64,000 bases of DNA from Paenibacillus bouchesdurhonensis (GTDB lineage: Bacteria > Bacillota > Bacilli > Paenibacillales > Paenibacillaceae). Location of the stretch: assembly GCF_900155685.1 (NCBI RefSeq), contig NZ_LT732548.1, positions 3,588,686 through 3,652,685 of the forward strand. The letters run 5' to 3'. Of this stretch, positions 21,164 through 29,261 are shown piece after piece. Below the pieces are notes generated by a model, which was not told the DNA's origin, did not search any database, and saw only the letters and a program-made list of their open reading frames with translations. The translations under genes were made by a program, and so were the position numbers. Within the stretch, counting starts at the first letter, position 1, and each line of letters opens with the position of its first letter.

Positions 21164-22744
21164 TTACTCCCCACGATACTCTCTCGGATTAATGCCCTCC
21201 GGCACACGCCAGCCGTTGCCCGCGATCCGGTCAATCAGGCGCTTAGCTGTATCAAACGACCAGGTTCCGACATGCTGGAAGCCTCGTTGCTCCAAGAATC
21301 GGATCTGCTTCGGCGTAGTGAGTCCTTCGGATCGCCGCTTGTCCAGGCGTTCCAGTAGCTTCGTCGCCTTGCCCGCATTGTCAATCTCGTCCGGCATGAT
21401 GCCAAGCTTTTCAAGCGTCTTAATCTGTTTGTCGCTCGGCGGCGCCATTTCCCAACCAAATGAAGGAACATAGCTGGAAAGGTCTTCTGCCTGAATACTC
21501 ATTTCAAATTGCAGCGGATCCACCAAAGCACGCTTACGACGTTTCATCTCTGCAAGCTGCTTGGCTAACGCTTCCTCTCGCTGAGCTATGACATCTTCAG
21601 CAGCCTGCTTCTCAACGGCTTCCAAGTCCAGTGGTACGCCTGCTTCTTCGATCTGCTTGGTCATGGCCTGGGCAATTTCCTCATTCTCGGCAATCAAGTG
21701 CGCCGGATGACAGAGCTCGTGCCGCTCAGTGTGCCAAAGGAAATCGAGAAGCAATAATTCAGTTTTTCCAGGGTATAGCCGGGTACCGCGCCCGACCATC
21801 TGGCTATATAAGCTGCGAACTTTCGTTGGCCGTAAGACTACAACGCAATCCACGCTGGGACAATCCCAACCCTCAGTTAGCAGCATTGAATTACAAAGGA
21901 CGTTGTACTTGCCTGCATCAAAATCGTCTAATATTTCTTTGCGATCCTGCGACTCGCCATTGACCTCTGCCGCCCGGAAGCCAACCGCATTTAATATAGA
22001 AGTAAATTTTTGACTAGTCTTAACAAGTGGAAGGAAAACAACAATCTTCCTATCCTTGGCAACCTTCCACATCTCAGCGGCTATTGATTCTAAATATGGA
22101 TCAAGCGCTGTACCCAAGTCGCTAGTTTTAAAGTCTCCAGCCTGCTGACCGACAGTGGACAAGTCAAGCTTTAGAGGAATCGTTAGCGCCTTGATCGGGC
22201 TAAGATAGCCCTCCTTGATCGCCTTCGGAAGCGTGTATTCATAGGCTAAGGATTCGAAGTAGCTACCTAAGTTCCTCATGTCGCCCCTATCTGGTGTTGC
22301 AGTGACTCCCAAGACATTCGCATCTGCGAAGTGCTGGAGCACACGTTGGTAACTATCTGATATACAATGATGGGCCTCGTCGATGATAATGGTATCAAAG
22401 TGGTTAGGCTTAAACTGCTTAAGACGTTTGTCACGCATCATGGTCTGTACGCTGCCCACAACTACCCGATACCAACTGCCGATGGATGTCTGTTCTGCCT
22501 TCTCCGTCGCACATCCCAATCCCGTTGACTTCGCCAGTTTTTGGGCGGCCTGGTCTAATAATTCTCCCCGGTGAGCCAGGACGAGCACTCGCTCGCCCAG
22601 CCTTACCCGGTCTTCGATGACCTTAGAGAACACAATCGTCTTGCCGCAGCCAGTCGGAAGGACAAGCAATGTACGCTGTACGCCCTTTTCCCACTCCGAC
22701 TGAATGCTTTCGCGTGACTCCTGTTGATATGGTCTGAGTTCCAT
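21164..22744 (-). CDS. SF2 DNA helicase (DEAH-type)
   Basis: The 526-residue protein has the helicase motifs Q/RPYQQES (about 4), Walker A LPTGCGKT (about 29-36), DEAH in IIIDEAHH (about 117-124), TATPDRG (about 147) and motif VI QMVGRGTR (about 321-328). A helical, Arg/Glu-rich linker and a C-terminal segment of about 100 residues follow (ASSYVPSFGW-like region onward), common in phage SF2 helicases. It likely unwinds recombination intermediates with the RusA, Sak4-like and SbcC-like proteins encoded around it. The stop is 7 bases before the methyltransferase start. Confidence 0.85.
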   Translation of the reverse strand: MELRPYQQESRESIQSEWEKGVQRTLLVLPTGCGKTIVFSKVIEDRVRLGERVLVLAHRGELLDQAAQKLAKSTGLGCATEKAEQTSIGSWYRVVVGSVQTMMRDKRLKQFKPNHFDTIIIDEAHHCISDSYQRVLQHFADANVLGVTATPDRGDMRNLGSYFESLAYEYTLPKAIKEGYLSPIKALTIPLKLDLSTVGQQAGDFKTSDLGTALDPYLESIAAEMWKVAKDRKIVVFLPLVKTSQKFTSILNAVGFRAAEVNGESQDRKEILDDFDAGKYNVLCNSMLLTEGWDCPSVDCVVVLRPTKVRSLYSQMVGRGTRLYPGKTELLLLDFLWHTERHELCHPAHLIAENEEIAQAMTKQIEEAGVPLDLEAVEKQAAEDVIAQREEALAKQLAEMKRRKRALVDPLQFEMSIQAEDLSSYVPSFGWEMAPPSDKQIKTLEKLGIMPDEIDNAGKATKLLERLDKRRSEGLTTPKQIRFLEQRGFQHVGTWSFDTAKRLIDRIAGNGWRVPEGINPREYRGE

Positions 22745-22753
22745 AGTTATCTC

Positions 22754-23329
22754 CTAAAACTGTCCCGGAGTAAATCCGCCGCCCTGTTGCTGCGCCCCTG
22801 GGAATGGGGGCTGCTGTTGTTGTTGATTGTATTGATGATATTGAGGAGCCTGGTTATATTGCGGCGGCTGTGGCTGTTGTTGTTGTTGCTGCTGACCACT
22901 ATTTAGTTCTTCGTAGGAATAAAAAGATTTGACTTGGTTGTTGGTTCGTTCTGCACCATCCCTGCCTCTGAACGTGTTGATCTCCAACTTCAGACGACCA
23001 CGGGCACCAATAACCGTGTTCCAATTCATCCGCAACGGCTCGCCCTTCTTCTTCTGTCCGATTCCGGCGAAGAAGTTAGACAGGAGTCCTTCTGTTTTTG
23101 TATGAAGAAAAAGGTTATGGAAAACCACCACATCACCATGTTCGGGCGAGTGTACAGTGATTTCTAGCTTCGCTTGATTACATGCCGGCATTTTCTCGCT
23201 TCCGGCGAATCTCCCGCGTTCAAACTTGGTGACTGTGAAATCGTAGTCACCGGCAGGGAGGACGACAAACTCCCCTCCGTCCTTTTGAATTTCGTCGTCC
23301 CAGCCTAATTCTCGTTCTTGATTACTCAT
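22754..23329 (-). CDS. DUF669 phage protein (ssDNA-binding-like)
   Basis: The 191-residue protein has the DUF669 core (about 1-130: LPAGDYDFTVTKFERG and NLFLHTKTEGLLSNFF) and a Gln/Pro-rich disordered tail with a phenylalanine end (GGGFTPGQF). The layout of compact core plus flexible tail with an aromatic tip is that of single-stranded DNA-binding proteins, and DUF669 genes are found in phage recombination clusters. The neighbours (Sak4-like and helicase) fit. Confidence 0.75.
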   Translation of the reverse strand: MSNQERELGWDDEIQKDGGEFVVLPAGDYDFTVTKFERGRFAGSEKMPACNQAKLEITVHSPEHGDVVVFHNLFLHTKTEGLLSNFFAGIGQKKKGEPLRMNWNTVIGARGRLKLEINTFRGRDGAERTNNQVKSFYSYEELNSGQQQQQQQPQPPQYNQAPQYHQYNQQQQQPPFPGAQQQGGGFTPGQF

Positions 23330-23352
23330 GAATGATTCCTCCCGTTGTTATG

Positions 23353-24459
23353 TTATGAAAATGGAATTCGTTTTCTTGCTGCCTGAATCATTTCAAATAC
23401 TTGCGGCCATGCCCCTACAAGCACACCATCGACAAATCCCGGATCGTAGTTTGTAATTGGCGTATCTACCGGATAGTAGCCTTTTTTGCTTACGACAATC
23501 TGGATTTCATATTCTTGCACTTGATGCTGTACCATCAAATCCCGTAGTGGCCGAGGAATGTTTGGATTTAGTTCCGGTTGTTGCGGTGAGCTTGTTGACT
23601 GTGCCGCTTGTTGATTTTGCGGTGTTGCTGCAGGCGGTTGTTGTGTTGTCTGCTGTGCCGTATCCGCTGAAGGTGCAGGCGGTGTTTGTGTAGCTGGCGG
23701 TTGTTGCGGATCCGCTACTGAATTTTGTTGGCTAAAGATATGGGCAATTCGGCTATAATCCAGTGGCAATTCATCCGGCAGGCCGTGGCGATTTTTCGCA
23801 TCCCACGCGGGGTGATGTGTGGTGTACATGGTGCGAGCTCCACCCTGCGCTTTATTCTTTTTGCCCTTATCGTCAACAGCCACCGAGAAAGTTTTGTAAT
23901 TAATGAAGAGAACAATGTCAGCCCACTCTTTGACCAGGGGAGCAGTTCGGCTTCCAGTTTTTGCTCCCAGCTTGAGCTGATAACGGTCATAGGCTCCCAT
24001 TTCGTCAGGCTGCTCGAATTTAACGATTTGAGAATGAGCAGTCAATATAACGTGAATCCCTGCCTCGACTATATCGCTGAGTAAATTGAGAAATCGTCCA
24101 ATTTCCTCCGCAACATAGATGTATCCCTTGCCGTATCCGAAATCTTCAACACCGTTTTTGTTATGAGTGGCACACACGCTATCAACGCAAAGCATCTCTG
24201 CCCAATCGACTGTATCAATAACGAGTGAACCGAAACGAGATTTGCCTTGCTGCTTTACCCACGCTACCTGTTGCTTGAGCATTTCCCAACTGGACGGCTT
24301 TGGCAGCCGCTGAACATCCAGCTGCTTGGTCGATCCCTCTGTATCGATGAACACCGGGTTAGGAAATTGTGCAGCGAGTGAAGATTTACCGATACCCTCA
24401 GGGCCATAAAGTACAACTTTTTGGGCAGTTTCAACAATTCCGCTGGTGACTTCAAACAT
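23353..24459 (-). CDS. RecA-like ATPase of the Sak4/AAA_24 type
   Basis: The 368-residue protein has Walker A LYGPEGIGKSS (about 18-28), Walker B FGSLVIDTVDW (about 77-87) and VILTAHSQIV (about 137-146) for the sensor region. Such core proteins in phages promote annealing or strand exchange with a partner ssDNA-binding protein, here probably the DUF669 product. Residues about 250-310 are a Gln/Pro/Thr-rich linker before a small helical end domain. The start ATG overlaps the stop of the SbcC-like gene. Confidence 0.8.
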   Translation of the reverse strand: MFEVTSGIVETAQKVVLYGPEGIGKSSLAAQFPNPVFIDTEGSTKQLDVQRLPKPSSWEMLKQQVAWVKQQGKSRFGSLVIDTVDWAEMLCVDSVCATHNKNGVEDFGYGKGYIYVAEEIGRFLNLLSDIVEAGIHVILTAHSQIVKFEQPDEMGAYDRYQLKLGAKTGSRTAPLVKEWADIVLFINYKTFSVAVDDKGKKNKAQGGARTMYTTHHPAWDAKNRHGLPDELPLDYSRIAHIFSQQNSVADPQQPPATQTPPAPSADTAQQTTQQPPAATPQNQQAAQSTSSPQQPELNPNIPRPLRDLMVQHQVQEYEIQIVVSKKGYYPVDTPITNYDPGFVDGVLVGAWPQVFEMIQAARKRIPFS

Positions 24460-25796
24460 TAAAATTCACCTGCTTTCCACGACGGCACCGATGAAGGAGC
24501 GTTCCAGCCTTCCCCTGGATTAATTTCTCCTGGTGGCTGTTGCAATTGAATGTCCTCCTGTCCTGCAACATAACCGTCCTCGATGATAATAGAGCATTCT
24601 TCGCCCGTGCTGACTCGGGTTGCAATCGCCTGCAGGCCCTCCTGCTCCAGCCACGTTCCAAACTCCCGGAGGCTATCTATATCCATCTGCTCAAGCTTGT
24701 CCAGCAGGATAAAGCCGCAATCCGGCTTAAGCTTGCGTACAATGGCCGTGGAAACTTTAAGCTGATCAGCGCCGCTCATGTTATCCCACTTCTGGCCGTT
24801 GTAGATCAGTTCGCCATCGTCAACAGACAGGCCAGGTAGTGGCAAGTTCGCATTCGTCAGGAGATCCGTCTTTTGCTGGCGAATCCCATTGATTTCAGCA
24901 GTCAATTGGTCATACTGTACTCGATGGTCACTGGCGTCCGTTTCGGCCTTATCTTTGTCCAGATTCGCCCGTACCTTCCGGTTAATCTCTTCGATCTGCC
25001 GGATATTGGCTTCCAACTCGGCCGTTGATTCATCGTGTAGATCAATGGCGTCTTTCTGTGCGATCTCCAGATCAGCTGCAAGTTGAGCATATTTAGCCTG
25101 AGCTTCGTTAAGCATGGCCGTTAAACGTTCGACTTCTTGCCCCTGATTCGCATATGCAGTCTGAATTTGCAATAGCTGCTGGCGTTTACGCGCGTTCTCG
25201 CCGTTCCGTGCCAGAATCTCCTGCTGCTGCCGGATCAGCTCCGATGCGGAGATAGGCTCCTTTGGCGCATCAGGATAGTAAGGCTGTTCCTTGGCAAACT
25301 TGTCTTTCTGATCCGCGATTTGGCCGATAGCATGCCGACGGTTGTAAACCTCCTGCTCCTTGACTTCCAGTTCATGGAGTTGCTGACCAACGCCGACGAT
25401 CTGCAGAAGGATGTTCGCCTTCTCCTTGCTAGAGGCATTCATAAACTTAGGAAGATTGATCGCCAACTCCTCGACGAAGCTATCAAGAAGCTGCTGTCCT
25501 GCCTTTTGCCCGCTAGGATCGATGACCTTAAGATCGCTGTTCTTCCCTTTCCGCTCGACCACCAGGCCGTTAGATAGAGTCAGCCGCAAGAACGGCGTAA
25601 CTGCTGATCCCTCACGCTCTGCCTGGGAAGGGCGATATTTATTACCGCCCAATGCCCACGCAATAGCATCTAGCACGCTTGTCTTACCTTGACGGTTATT
25701 ACCGCCTACAATGGTCAAGCCCGACGCTGTAGGCTCTATTTTTACTGCCTTGACCCGCTTGACGTTCTCGATTTCAAGCTTATTGATTTTAATCAT
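24459..25796 (-). CDS. SbcC/RecF-like AAA ATPase
   Basis: The 445-residue protein has Walker A VGGNNRQGKTS (about 31-41), a long coiled coil (about 150-310), an ABC-type signature MSGADQLKVSTAI (about 353-365) and a Walker B FILLDKLEQMD (about 373-383). It is built like short SMC/SbcC ATPases but lacks a second large arm. Phages use such proteins for DNA end processing or recombination. Its last bases overlap the Sak4-like gene, and its start overlaps the preceding gene. Confidence 0.8.
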   Translation of the reverse strand: MIKINKLEIENVKRVKAVKIEPTASGLTIVGGNNRQGKTSVLDAIAWALGGNKYRPSQAEREGSAVTPFLRLTLSNGLVVERKGKNSDLKVIDPSGQKAGQQLLDSFVEELAINLPKFMNASSKEKANILLQIVGVGQQLHELEVKEQEVYNRRHAIGQIADQKDKFAKEQPYYPDAPKEPISASELIRQQQEILARNGENARKRQQLLQIQTAYANQGQEVERLTAMLNEAQAKYAQLAADLEIAQKDAIDLHDESTAELEANIRQIEEINRKVRANLDKDKAETDASDHRVQYDQLTAEINGIRQQKTDLLTNANLPLPGLSVDDGELIYNGQKWDNMSGADQLKVSTAIVRKLKPDCGFILLDKLEQMDIDSLREFGTWLEQEGLQAIATRVSTGEECSIIIEDGYVAGQEDIQLQQPPGEINPGEGWNAPSSVPSWKAGEF

Positions 25797-26029
25797 GCTT
25801 CAACCTCCGATTTAATGGGATGGAATAAATGAGGTACAATGTATGGCTCATTTTCTTCGCCATCTGGCTCGCTATTTTCTACCAACATAAACATCCCTTT
25901 AATTCGATGGTGCTTTGGGATTTCTTTAAAAAGAGCTTCATAGCCGTCCAGATCTGCAGGAATATTTATAGTCTCACTAGTGTAGTACTTGCCAGATTGC
26001 TTAAAATACGTCACTTTGACAGTCTTCAC
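25793..26029 (-). CDS. Small phage protein, unknown
   Basis: A 78-residue protein with beta-strands and an acidic C-terminus (VTYFKQSGKYYTSETI; LVENSEPDGEENEPY). It overlaps the SbcC-like gene by four bases, so it belongs to the recombination operon. Not recognised. Confidence 0.6.
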   Translation of the reverse strand: MKTVKVTYFKQSGKYYTSETINIPADLDGYEALFKEIPKHHRIKGMFMLVENSEPDGEENEPYIVPHLFHPIKSEVEA

Positions 26030-26030
26030 C

Positions 26031-26222
26031 TTACTCCCCTGCCCTTCTTTTATCGAAATATCGCCTTTCTAGCGATTCAATATGTTCGGCCTCTTCCTCC
26101 AGCAGAACAATACAAGGCCGGCATACGTCCTTACTGTTCCAGGGCTGCAGAAACTGCTTGTCCATAGATAGACCGCAAATTTCGCAGCTGGCCATACAAT
26201 GAATAATTCCGGTAGTTTCCAT
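26031..26222 (-). CDS. Small zinc-ribbon protein
   Basis: A 63-residue protein with CEIC near residue 13 and CRPC near 34, a four-cysteine zinc ribbon, followed by a charged helix (EEEAEHIESLERRYFDKRR). One base separates it from the next gene. Likely a small regulator or cofactor of the recombination proteins; unknown. Confidence 0.6.
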   Translation of the reverse strand: METTGIIHCMASCEICGLSMDKQFLQPWNSKDVCRPCIVLLEEEAEHIESLERRYFDKRRAGE

Positions 26223-26283
26223 ATTGCTTTATCCTCCCGACCAGTGGTAAACTGGCCTTAGAATGGTATTGTTATGCAGCTTA

Positions 26284-26439
26284 TTACGGGGTAGGAGCCG
26301 TTGTAAGCTGTTTTTCATTCAAGCGCGAAATTGTATTAAGATATTGAACCCCAAAACATCTACGCAGCTGCTCTGATTCTGCAGTATTAGCAAGCTGCAG
26401 CAAGTTACAGCAAACTCTCAATCGTTGCTTACGTTTCAA
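26284..26439 (-). CDS. Small protein from TTG start (51 aa)
   Basis: A TTG at 26439 follows GGAGGTGAGGAGA, a near-perfect ribosome site, and opens 51 codons. The product is basic at the start (KRKQRLRVCCNLLQL) and helical. No ATG frame covers this interval, so this frame is the best explanation for the ribosome site. Unknown function. Confidence 0.5.
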   Translation of the reverse strand: MKRKQRLRVCCNLLQLANTAESEQLRRCFGVQYLNTISRLNEKQLTTAPTP

Positions 26440-26454
26440 TCTCCTCACCTCCTT

Positions 26455-26586
26455 TCAAGCCAGATAAGGCGTCCAAGTTCCCGCCAAGTATTTATCTAAG
26501 AAAACACCGAAAGTAATACCGTAGCGCTCTAATACTGAATAATGAATAAAATAAGTTCCCAACCGATCTAGCAATTCATCTGGCAT
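26455..26586 (-). CDS. Small helical phage protein (43 aa)
   Basis: I take ATG 26586 as the start because GGAGAAAAAAGCACG precedes it; a frame back to 26730 overlaps the zinc gene entirely. The 43-residue product (MPDELLDRLGTYFIHYS) is helical with many aromatics. It overlaps the end of the zinc gene by 11 bases. Unknown. Confidence 0.5.
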   Translation of the reverse strand: MPDELLDRLGTYFIHYSVLERYGITFGVFLDKYLAGTWTPYLA

Positions 26587-26782
26587 CGTGCTTTTTTCTC
26601 CTTCCCAGCTGATCTCCGAATGATTGGAGCTGCTTCCCGATGGGGCACTCGTTATTGCAGTACCTATCGATTTTGGAAAAGACGCTGCCATACTTTCTAC
26701 TAAGTTCAGCTCGTTTGGTACATCCCGCACATTGCGTATCTAAAAGATCACCGATAGCGTACACGGCCTGTATTCGATTCAC
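26576..26782 (-). CDS. Small zinc-finger phage protein
   Basis: The 68-residue protein has CAGC (about 18-21) and CNNECPIG (about 42-49), with the spacing of the small zinc-finger proteins seen in Firmicutes phages (Y.IGDLL...C..C...CN.CPIG). Probably binds nucleic acid. No closer assignment. Confidence 0.6.
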   Translation of the reverse strand: MNRIQAVYAIGDLLDTQCAGCTKRAELSRKYGSVFSKIDRYCNNECPIGKQLQSFGDQLGRRKKHDAR

Positions 26783-26796
26783 GACTCAGGCTCCTT

Positions 26797-26997
26797 TCAA
26801 GGCGACGTATATTTTCGAAATGTACTATATGGCAGCTCTGTTCCAGCACTGAAACAGACAGGTTCGCCATCCATGTAGGTGCTAAACGTTCCGTGTTTAA
26901 CCTCTGTTTTGCACCAAGCGATAAAATCTGAATATATGTTTGAAAACAGTTCTGCATCTCTGATGCCATGTTTTGAAAACTTGAACACCAATAGCAC
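26797..26997 (-). CDS. Small phage protein, unknown
   Basis: A 66-residue protein (SKHGIRDAELFSNIYSDFIAW, split by the start region) with mixed helix and strand. I prefer this frame to an overlapping one at 26748-26969 because its codon and residue use are more protein-like and its ends fit the neighbours. Function unknown. Confidence 0.5.
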   Translation of the reverse strand: MLLVFKFSKHGIRDAELFSNIYSDFIAWCKTEVKHGTFSTYMDGEPVCFSAGTELPYSTFRKYTSP

Positions 26998-27000
26998 CTC

Positions 27001-27219
27001 CTAGAACATTGTTTGTGTCTGCTCGGCAGGAACGCCGTATTGATCGTGTAGCTGGCAAAACTGTTTCAAGCTCATTTGAAGCGTCTTCCCATTTTCGACT
27101 TGGTGCAAATAAATTTGATCTTCCTTCTCATTGATCGCATCGACCATCCAGGTGACCGGTGGTGTTGCCCCGCGGTAGCTGAAGGTATACAGCTTATTGG
27201 CTTGGATCATTTGTCCCAT
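27001..27219 (-). CDS. Small phage protein, unknown
   Basis: A 72-residue protein with strands in the centre (YTFSYRGATPPVTWMVDAI) and a helical end. Its start overlaps the stop of the frameshifted gene at 27207-27385. Not recognised. Confidence 0.55.
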   Translation of the reverse strand: MGQMIQANKLYTFSYRGATPPVTWMVDAINEKEDQIYLHQVENGKTLQMSLKQFCQLHDQYGVPAEQTQTMF

Positions 27220-27385
27220 AGAACAATCACCGGCTTACCATTGTCCTCTTCAGGCGTGATGTCATTTATGATGTATCCATTGAGATTAGCGCCATCATAG
27301 GAGCTATATTCAGCAAATAGCACTTCACGATCACCATAAGCTGCCATAAAATTTGTAATTCTAAAATCAATTCAGATGCTTTCAT
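27207..27385 (-). pseudogene. Frameshifted small phage gene
   Basis: From ATG 27385 (after GGGAGGGAGG) the frame reads MKASELILELQ and then shifts; in the next frame it continues MAAYGDREVLFAEYSSYDG and ends properly at 27207 just inside the next gene. The total length of 179 bases is one short of a multiple of three, and one extra A in the CAAATTTT run would restore a single 59-residue protein of a type common in phages (MKASELI..L...YGD.EV). It is either a real one-base loss, a sequencing error or a slippery site. Confidence 0.65.
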
Positions 27386-27560
27386 GGGTTTCCTCCCTCC
27401 CCGCAATCACCGTTTTGGCCCCCAGCTGCCGCAGCAGACAAGGCGTTGAGCAAATCAGATCATGACCTTTCTTCCAAACAGGCTGGCCGAAGTAGATTTC
27501 AGCGTTGCAATCGGGATCCGCGCAAATGTCGATTACTTCGTTTTCTAAATCCTTACTCAT
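27372..27560 (-). CDS. Small zinc-binding phage protein
   Basis: The 62-residue protein has CADPDC (about 13-18) and later CSTPC (about 37-41), with a possible zinc site, and a charged C-terminus. It overlaps the start of the gene after it and is overlapped by the HTH gene before it. Function unknown. Confidence 0.55.
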   Translation of the reverse strand: MSKDLENEVIDICADPDCNAEIYFGQPVWKKGHDLICSTPCLLRQLGAKTVIAGREETHESI

Positions 27561-27910
27561 GGGTTGTCACCTCCCAGTCGGTAGTTACTCGCTCTAGGAC
27601 GGATCGCTTTGATCCTCGGCTCTCTTGACTTGGCATTTTCAAATTCTCGTACCCAGTCAGACCGTGAATACCATTTACGCGCTTCTTTAAACCCTTTCAG
27701 CTCACCAGATAACAGCCAATCTTGTACTGTTCGCACAGTGACTTCAAATCGATCTGCAACTTCTTGATCAAGCATAATTTTGTACTCTTCTTTGTCAGGC
27801 CAGCCGAAACGACTGAATAGATCGCTTAGAATCTTGCGCTGATTGTCTGCCGACTGCATCGTAATGATTTGATTGATAATCGATGTGGCCATTTGAATCG
27901 GATCAGACAT
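27557..27910 (-). CDS. HTH protein, excisionase-like
   Basis: The 117-residue protein has a helical N-terminal half and a MerR/excisionase-type helix-turn-helix (EVADRFEVTVRTVQDWLLSGELKG, about 50-73, followed by a Trp-Tyr-Ser segment of wing type). This could be an excisionase acting with the integrase, or an early regulator. It is the first gene of the minus-strand operon to the left of the plus-strand gene at 28014. Confidence 0.6.
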   Translation of the reverse strand: MSDPIQMATSIINQIITMQSADNQRKILSDLFSRFGWPDKEEYKIMLDQEVADRFEVTVRTVQDWLLSGELKGFKEARKWYSRSDWVREFENAKSREPRIKAIRPRASNYRLGGDNP

Positions 27911-28013
27911 TAATAGTCACCTCGCTTCCTTTCTGTCGAATATTTCTTATCCCTCTGCTAAAATGGAAGTTGTCTAGACTTACCAATTCACATAAAAGGG
28001 AGGAATTGCATTA

Positions 28014-28286
28014 ATGAACAAAATTAAAGTAACTTTTTCTGATGGCACAACCAAAACATTTCAAGAAGAACAAACCTTTACGGCAATCGACTTTTTCCCG
28101 GATAAAGAAAATCCAAAGAAGATCTACCCGTCTCAATCTGAGATTTATGGCTTATGGAATCATGTTCATGATGGTTTAGCGCCAAGCTTCCTAGAACTTC
28201 TTGCTAACTCGAAATTCTTTTTTGATGTGGAAAATCCCGAGGTTATTTACAACACTCAATCGGTTGTAAAACTTGAAATAATTTAA
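28014..28286 (+). CDS. Plus-strand phage cargo gene, unknown
   Basis: The 90-residue product (SDGTTKTFQEEQTFTAIDFF) is acidic with many aromatics and no cysteine. It is opposite to all its neighbours, has its own ribosome site (GGGAGGAATTGC), and ends in a strong terminator. This is how phage moron genes that stay on in the lysogen are laid out. Function unknown; superinfection exclusion or host fitness roles are possible. Confidence 0.65.
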   Translation: MNKIKVTFSDGTTKTFQEEQTFTAIDFFPDKENPKKIYPSQSEIYGLWNHVHDGLAPSFLELLANSKFFFDVENPEVIYNTQSVVKLEII

Positions 28287-28292
28287 TTAATC

Positions 28293-28336
28293 TCGATGTA
28301 GTCACCCAAGGGTGGTTACATCGATTTCTTTTTTTA
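28293..28336 (+). terminator. Strong intrinsic terminator after the plus-strand cargo gene
   Basis: TCGATGTA-GTCACCC pairs with GGGTGGTTACATCGA, with two mispaired positions, followed by TTTCTTTTTTT. It overlaps the end of the regulator gene at 28302-28724 on the other strand. Confidence 0.85.
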
Positions 28337-28724
28337 GTTGTTGTTTTGCTTCGGCAATCACCAGTAAGTAGGGATTTTTTGGGTTTGACCATTTTGCTGA
28401 TTCTTCGCACTTTAGAAGATTTTCTATAACCTCTCCGTAAGTCAATGCATTGCTTTTAACTTCATTTAGCAAGCCCTTCGCTTGATACCTAACATAGTTA
28501 TTAAAATTTAATTCTCTTTCTTCCACCCCCTGAGCCGATCCCGATATGAGGTTATCCATGGTCGTATAGAAGTAGTTAGCCACTTTCTGAACCTTGTCGA
28601 TCGAAGGCGAGTTTACATCCCAGTTATACATAGACCCGTGTCCGAAACCTAATTCCTTTTCAAGTTTCGGAATAGAAGTCCCCGCCTGCTTACACAAATG
28701 CTTGATGCTCTCTACAAGAGACAT
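28302..28724 (-). CDS. XRE-family phage regulator
   Basis: The 140-residue protein has an N-terminal helix-turn-helix (about 5-62: CKQAGTSIPKLEKELGFGHG, then NSPSIDKVQKVANYF) of the XRE class and a helical C-terminal part. It follows the Cro-like gene at 28712-28915 with overlapping ends and probably takes part in the lysis-lysogeny decision. Confidence 0.7.
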   Translation of the reverse strand: MSLVESIKHLCKQAGTSIPKLEKELGFGHGSMYNWDVNSPSIDKVQKVANYFYTTMDNLISGSAQGVEERELNFNNYVRYQAKGLLNEVKSNALTYGEVIENLLKCEESAKWSNPKNPYLLVIAEAKQQLKKEIDVTTLG

Positions 28725-28915
28725 TTTGTTTCCTCCCCCATCCCCAGCATTTTAGCGATCATCGGCTTTTGCTTCTCGCCATAACGGGCACCCTTGAAAA
28801 TATCAGATACATAAGAAACCGATACGCCGATCTCTTGGGCCACATCTTTCATCTTGATATTGCGCTCAAGCATAATCTTCCGAGCTTCAACTCCGAATTT
28901 CGTGTAATGAGCCAT
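28712..28915 (-). CDS. Small HTH phage regulator
   Basis: The 67-residue protein is a single helix-turn-helix domain (IKMKDVAQEIGVSVSYVSDIF, about 20-40, kept short here) like Cro or other small XRE regulators. A perfect 15-bp palindrome (28941-28955) lies upstream of its start. It heads the leftward early operon. Confidence 0.7.
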   Translation of the reverse strand: MAHYTKFGVEARKIMLERNIKMKDVAQEIGVSVSYVSDIFKGARYGEKQKPMIAKMLGMGEETKCLL

Positions 28916-28940
28916 TTTATTACACCCTCCCCTTACAAAC

Positions 28941-28955
28941 CGTATTTAAAATACG
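28941..28955. promoter_or_regulatory. Operator palindrome, upstream of 28915 gene
   Basis: CGTATTTAAAATACG is a perfect palindrome around a central A. It matches the GTATTT/AAATAC half-sites of the other operators in this switch region. Confidence 0.75.
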
Positions 28956-28986
28956 ATTTGATTTCAAAAAAATTCCTCCAAAATAA

Positions 28987-29015
28987 TTGACACCCTAATT
29001 AAAATACGGTATTAT
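28987..29015 (+). promoter_or_regulatory. Consensus-like promoter reading toward repressor
   Basis: TTGACA at 28987-28992 and TATTAT at 29010-29015 with exactly 17 bases between. The half-site palindrome AATACGGTATT covers the -10 region. Transcripts would cross 29037-29246 antisense before reaching the repressor gene. Confidence 0.5.
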
Positions 29016-29037
29016 ACAATTGTCGTATTGATAATAC
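29003..29037. promoter_or_regulatory. Two operator-like palindromes
   Basis: AATACGGTATT at 29003-29013 and GTATTGATAATAC at 29025-29037. On the minus strand TATAAT (29016-29011) lies between them as a -10 for the leftward operon, so repressor binding here should block it. Confidence 0.6.
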
Positions 29038-29246
29038 TATTTATTTAAATCAGGGAATAATATCTCGGGGGATTCTTTGTAAAGTTGGCATATCTTGAAC
29101 ATTAGCTTCAGACTTGGGTTTACACGGCCATATTCGAGACTACGTACATGTTCAACGTGCACTCCTAAAGACTCGGCGGCTTCGATTTGAGTAAGGCCTA
29201 GCGTTTGCCTGGCCTGTTTAAGTGCCGCTCGTTTCATCTGCATCAC
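29037..29246 (-). CDS. Cro-like HTH regulator
   Basis: The 69-residue protein is an XRE helix-turn-helix (KQARQTLGLTQIEAAESLGV, about 10-29, then VEHVRSLEYGRVNPSLK). Divergent from the repressor and headed by an operator-bearing promoter, it occupies the place of cro. The ribosome site is GGAGGTGATG. Confidence 0.75.
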   Translation of the reverse strand: MMQMKRAALKQARQTLGLTQIEAAESLGVHVEHVRSLEYGRVNPSLKLMFKICQLYKESPEILFPDLNK

Positions 29247-29261
29247 CTCCGATATGACCCT

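Noticed and set aside
22840-22900. CAG/CTG-like short repeats in the DUF669 gene
   Set aside because: They encode the Gln-rich tail of the protein and need no further explanation; the same holds for the Gln-rich portal and scaffold.
26748-26969. 73-codon frame overlapping 26797-26997
   Set aside because: The alternative frame fits the neighbours' ends better and looks more like protein.
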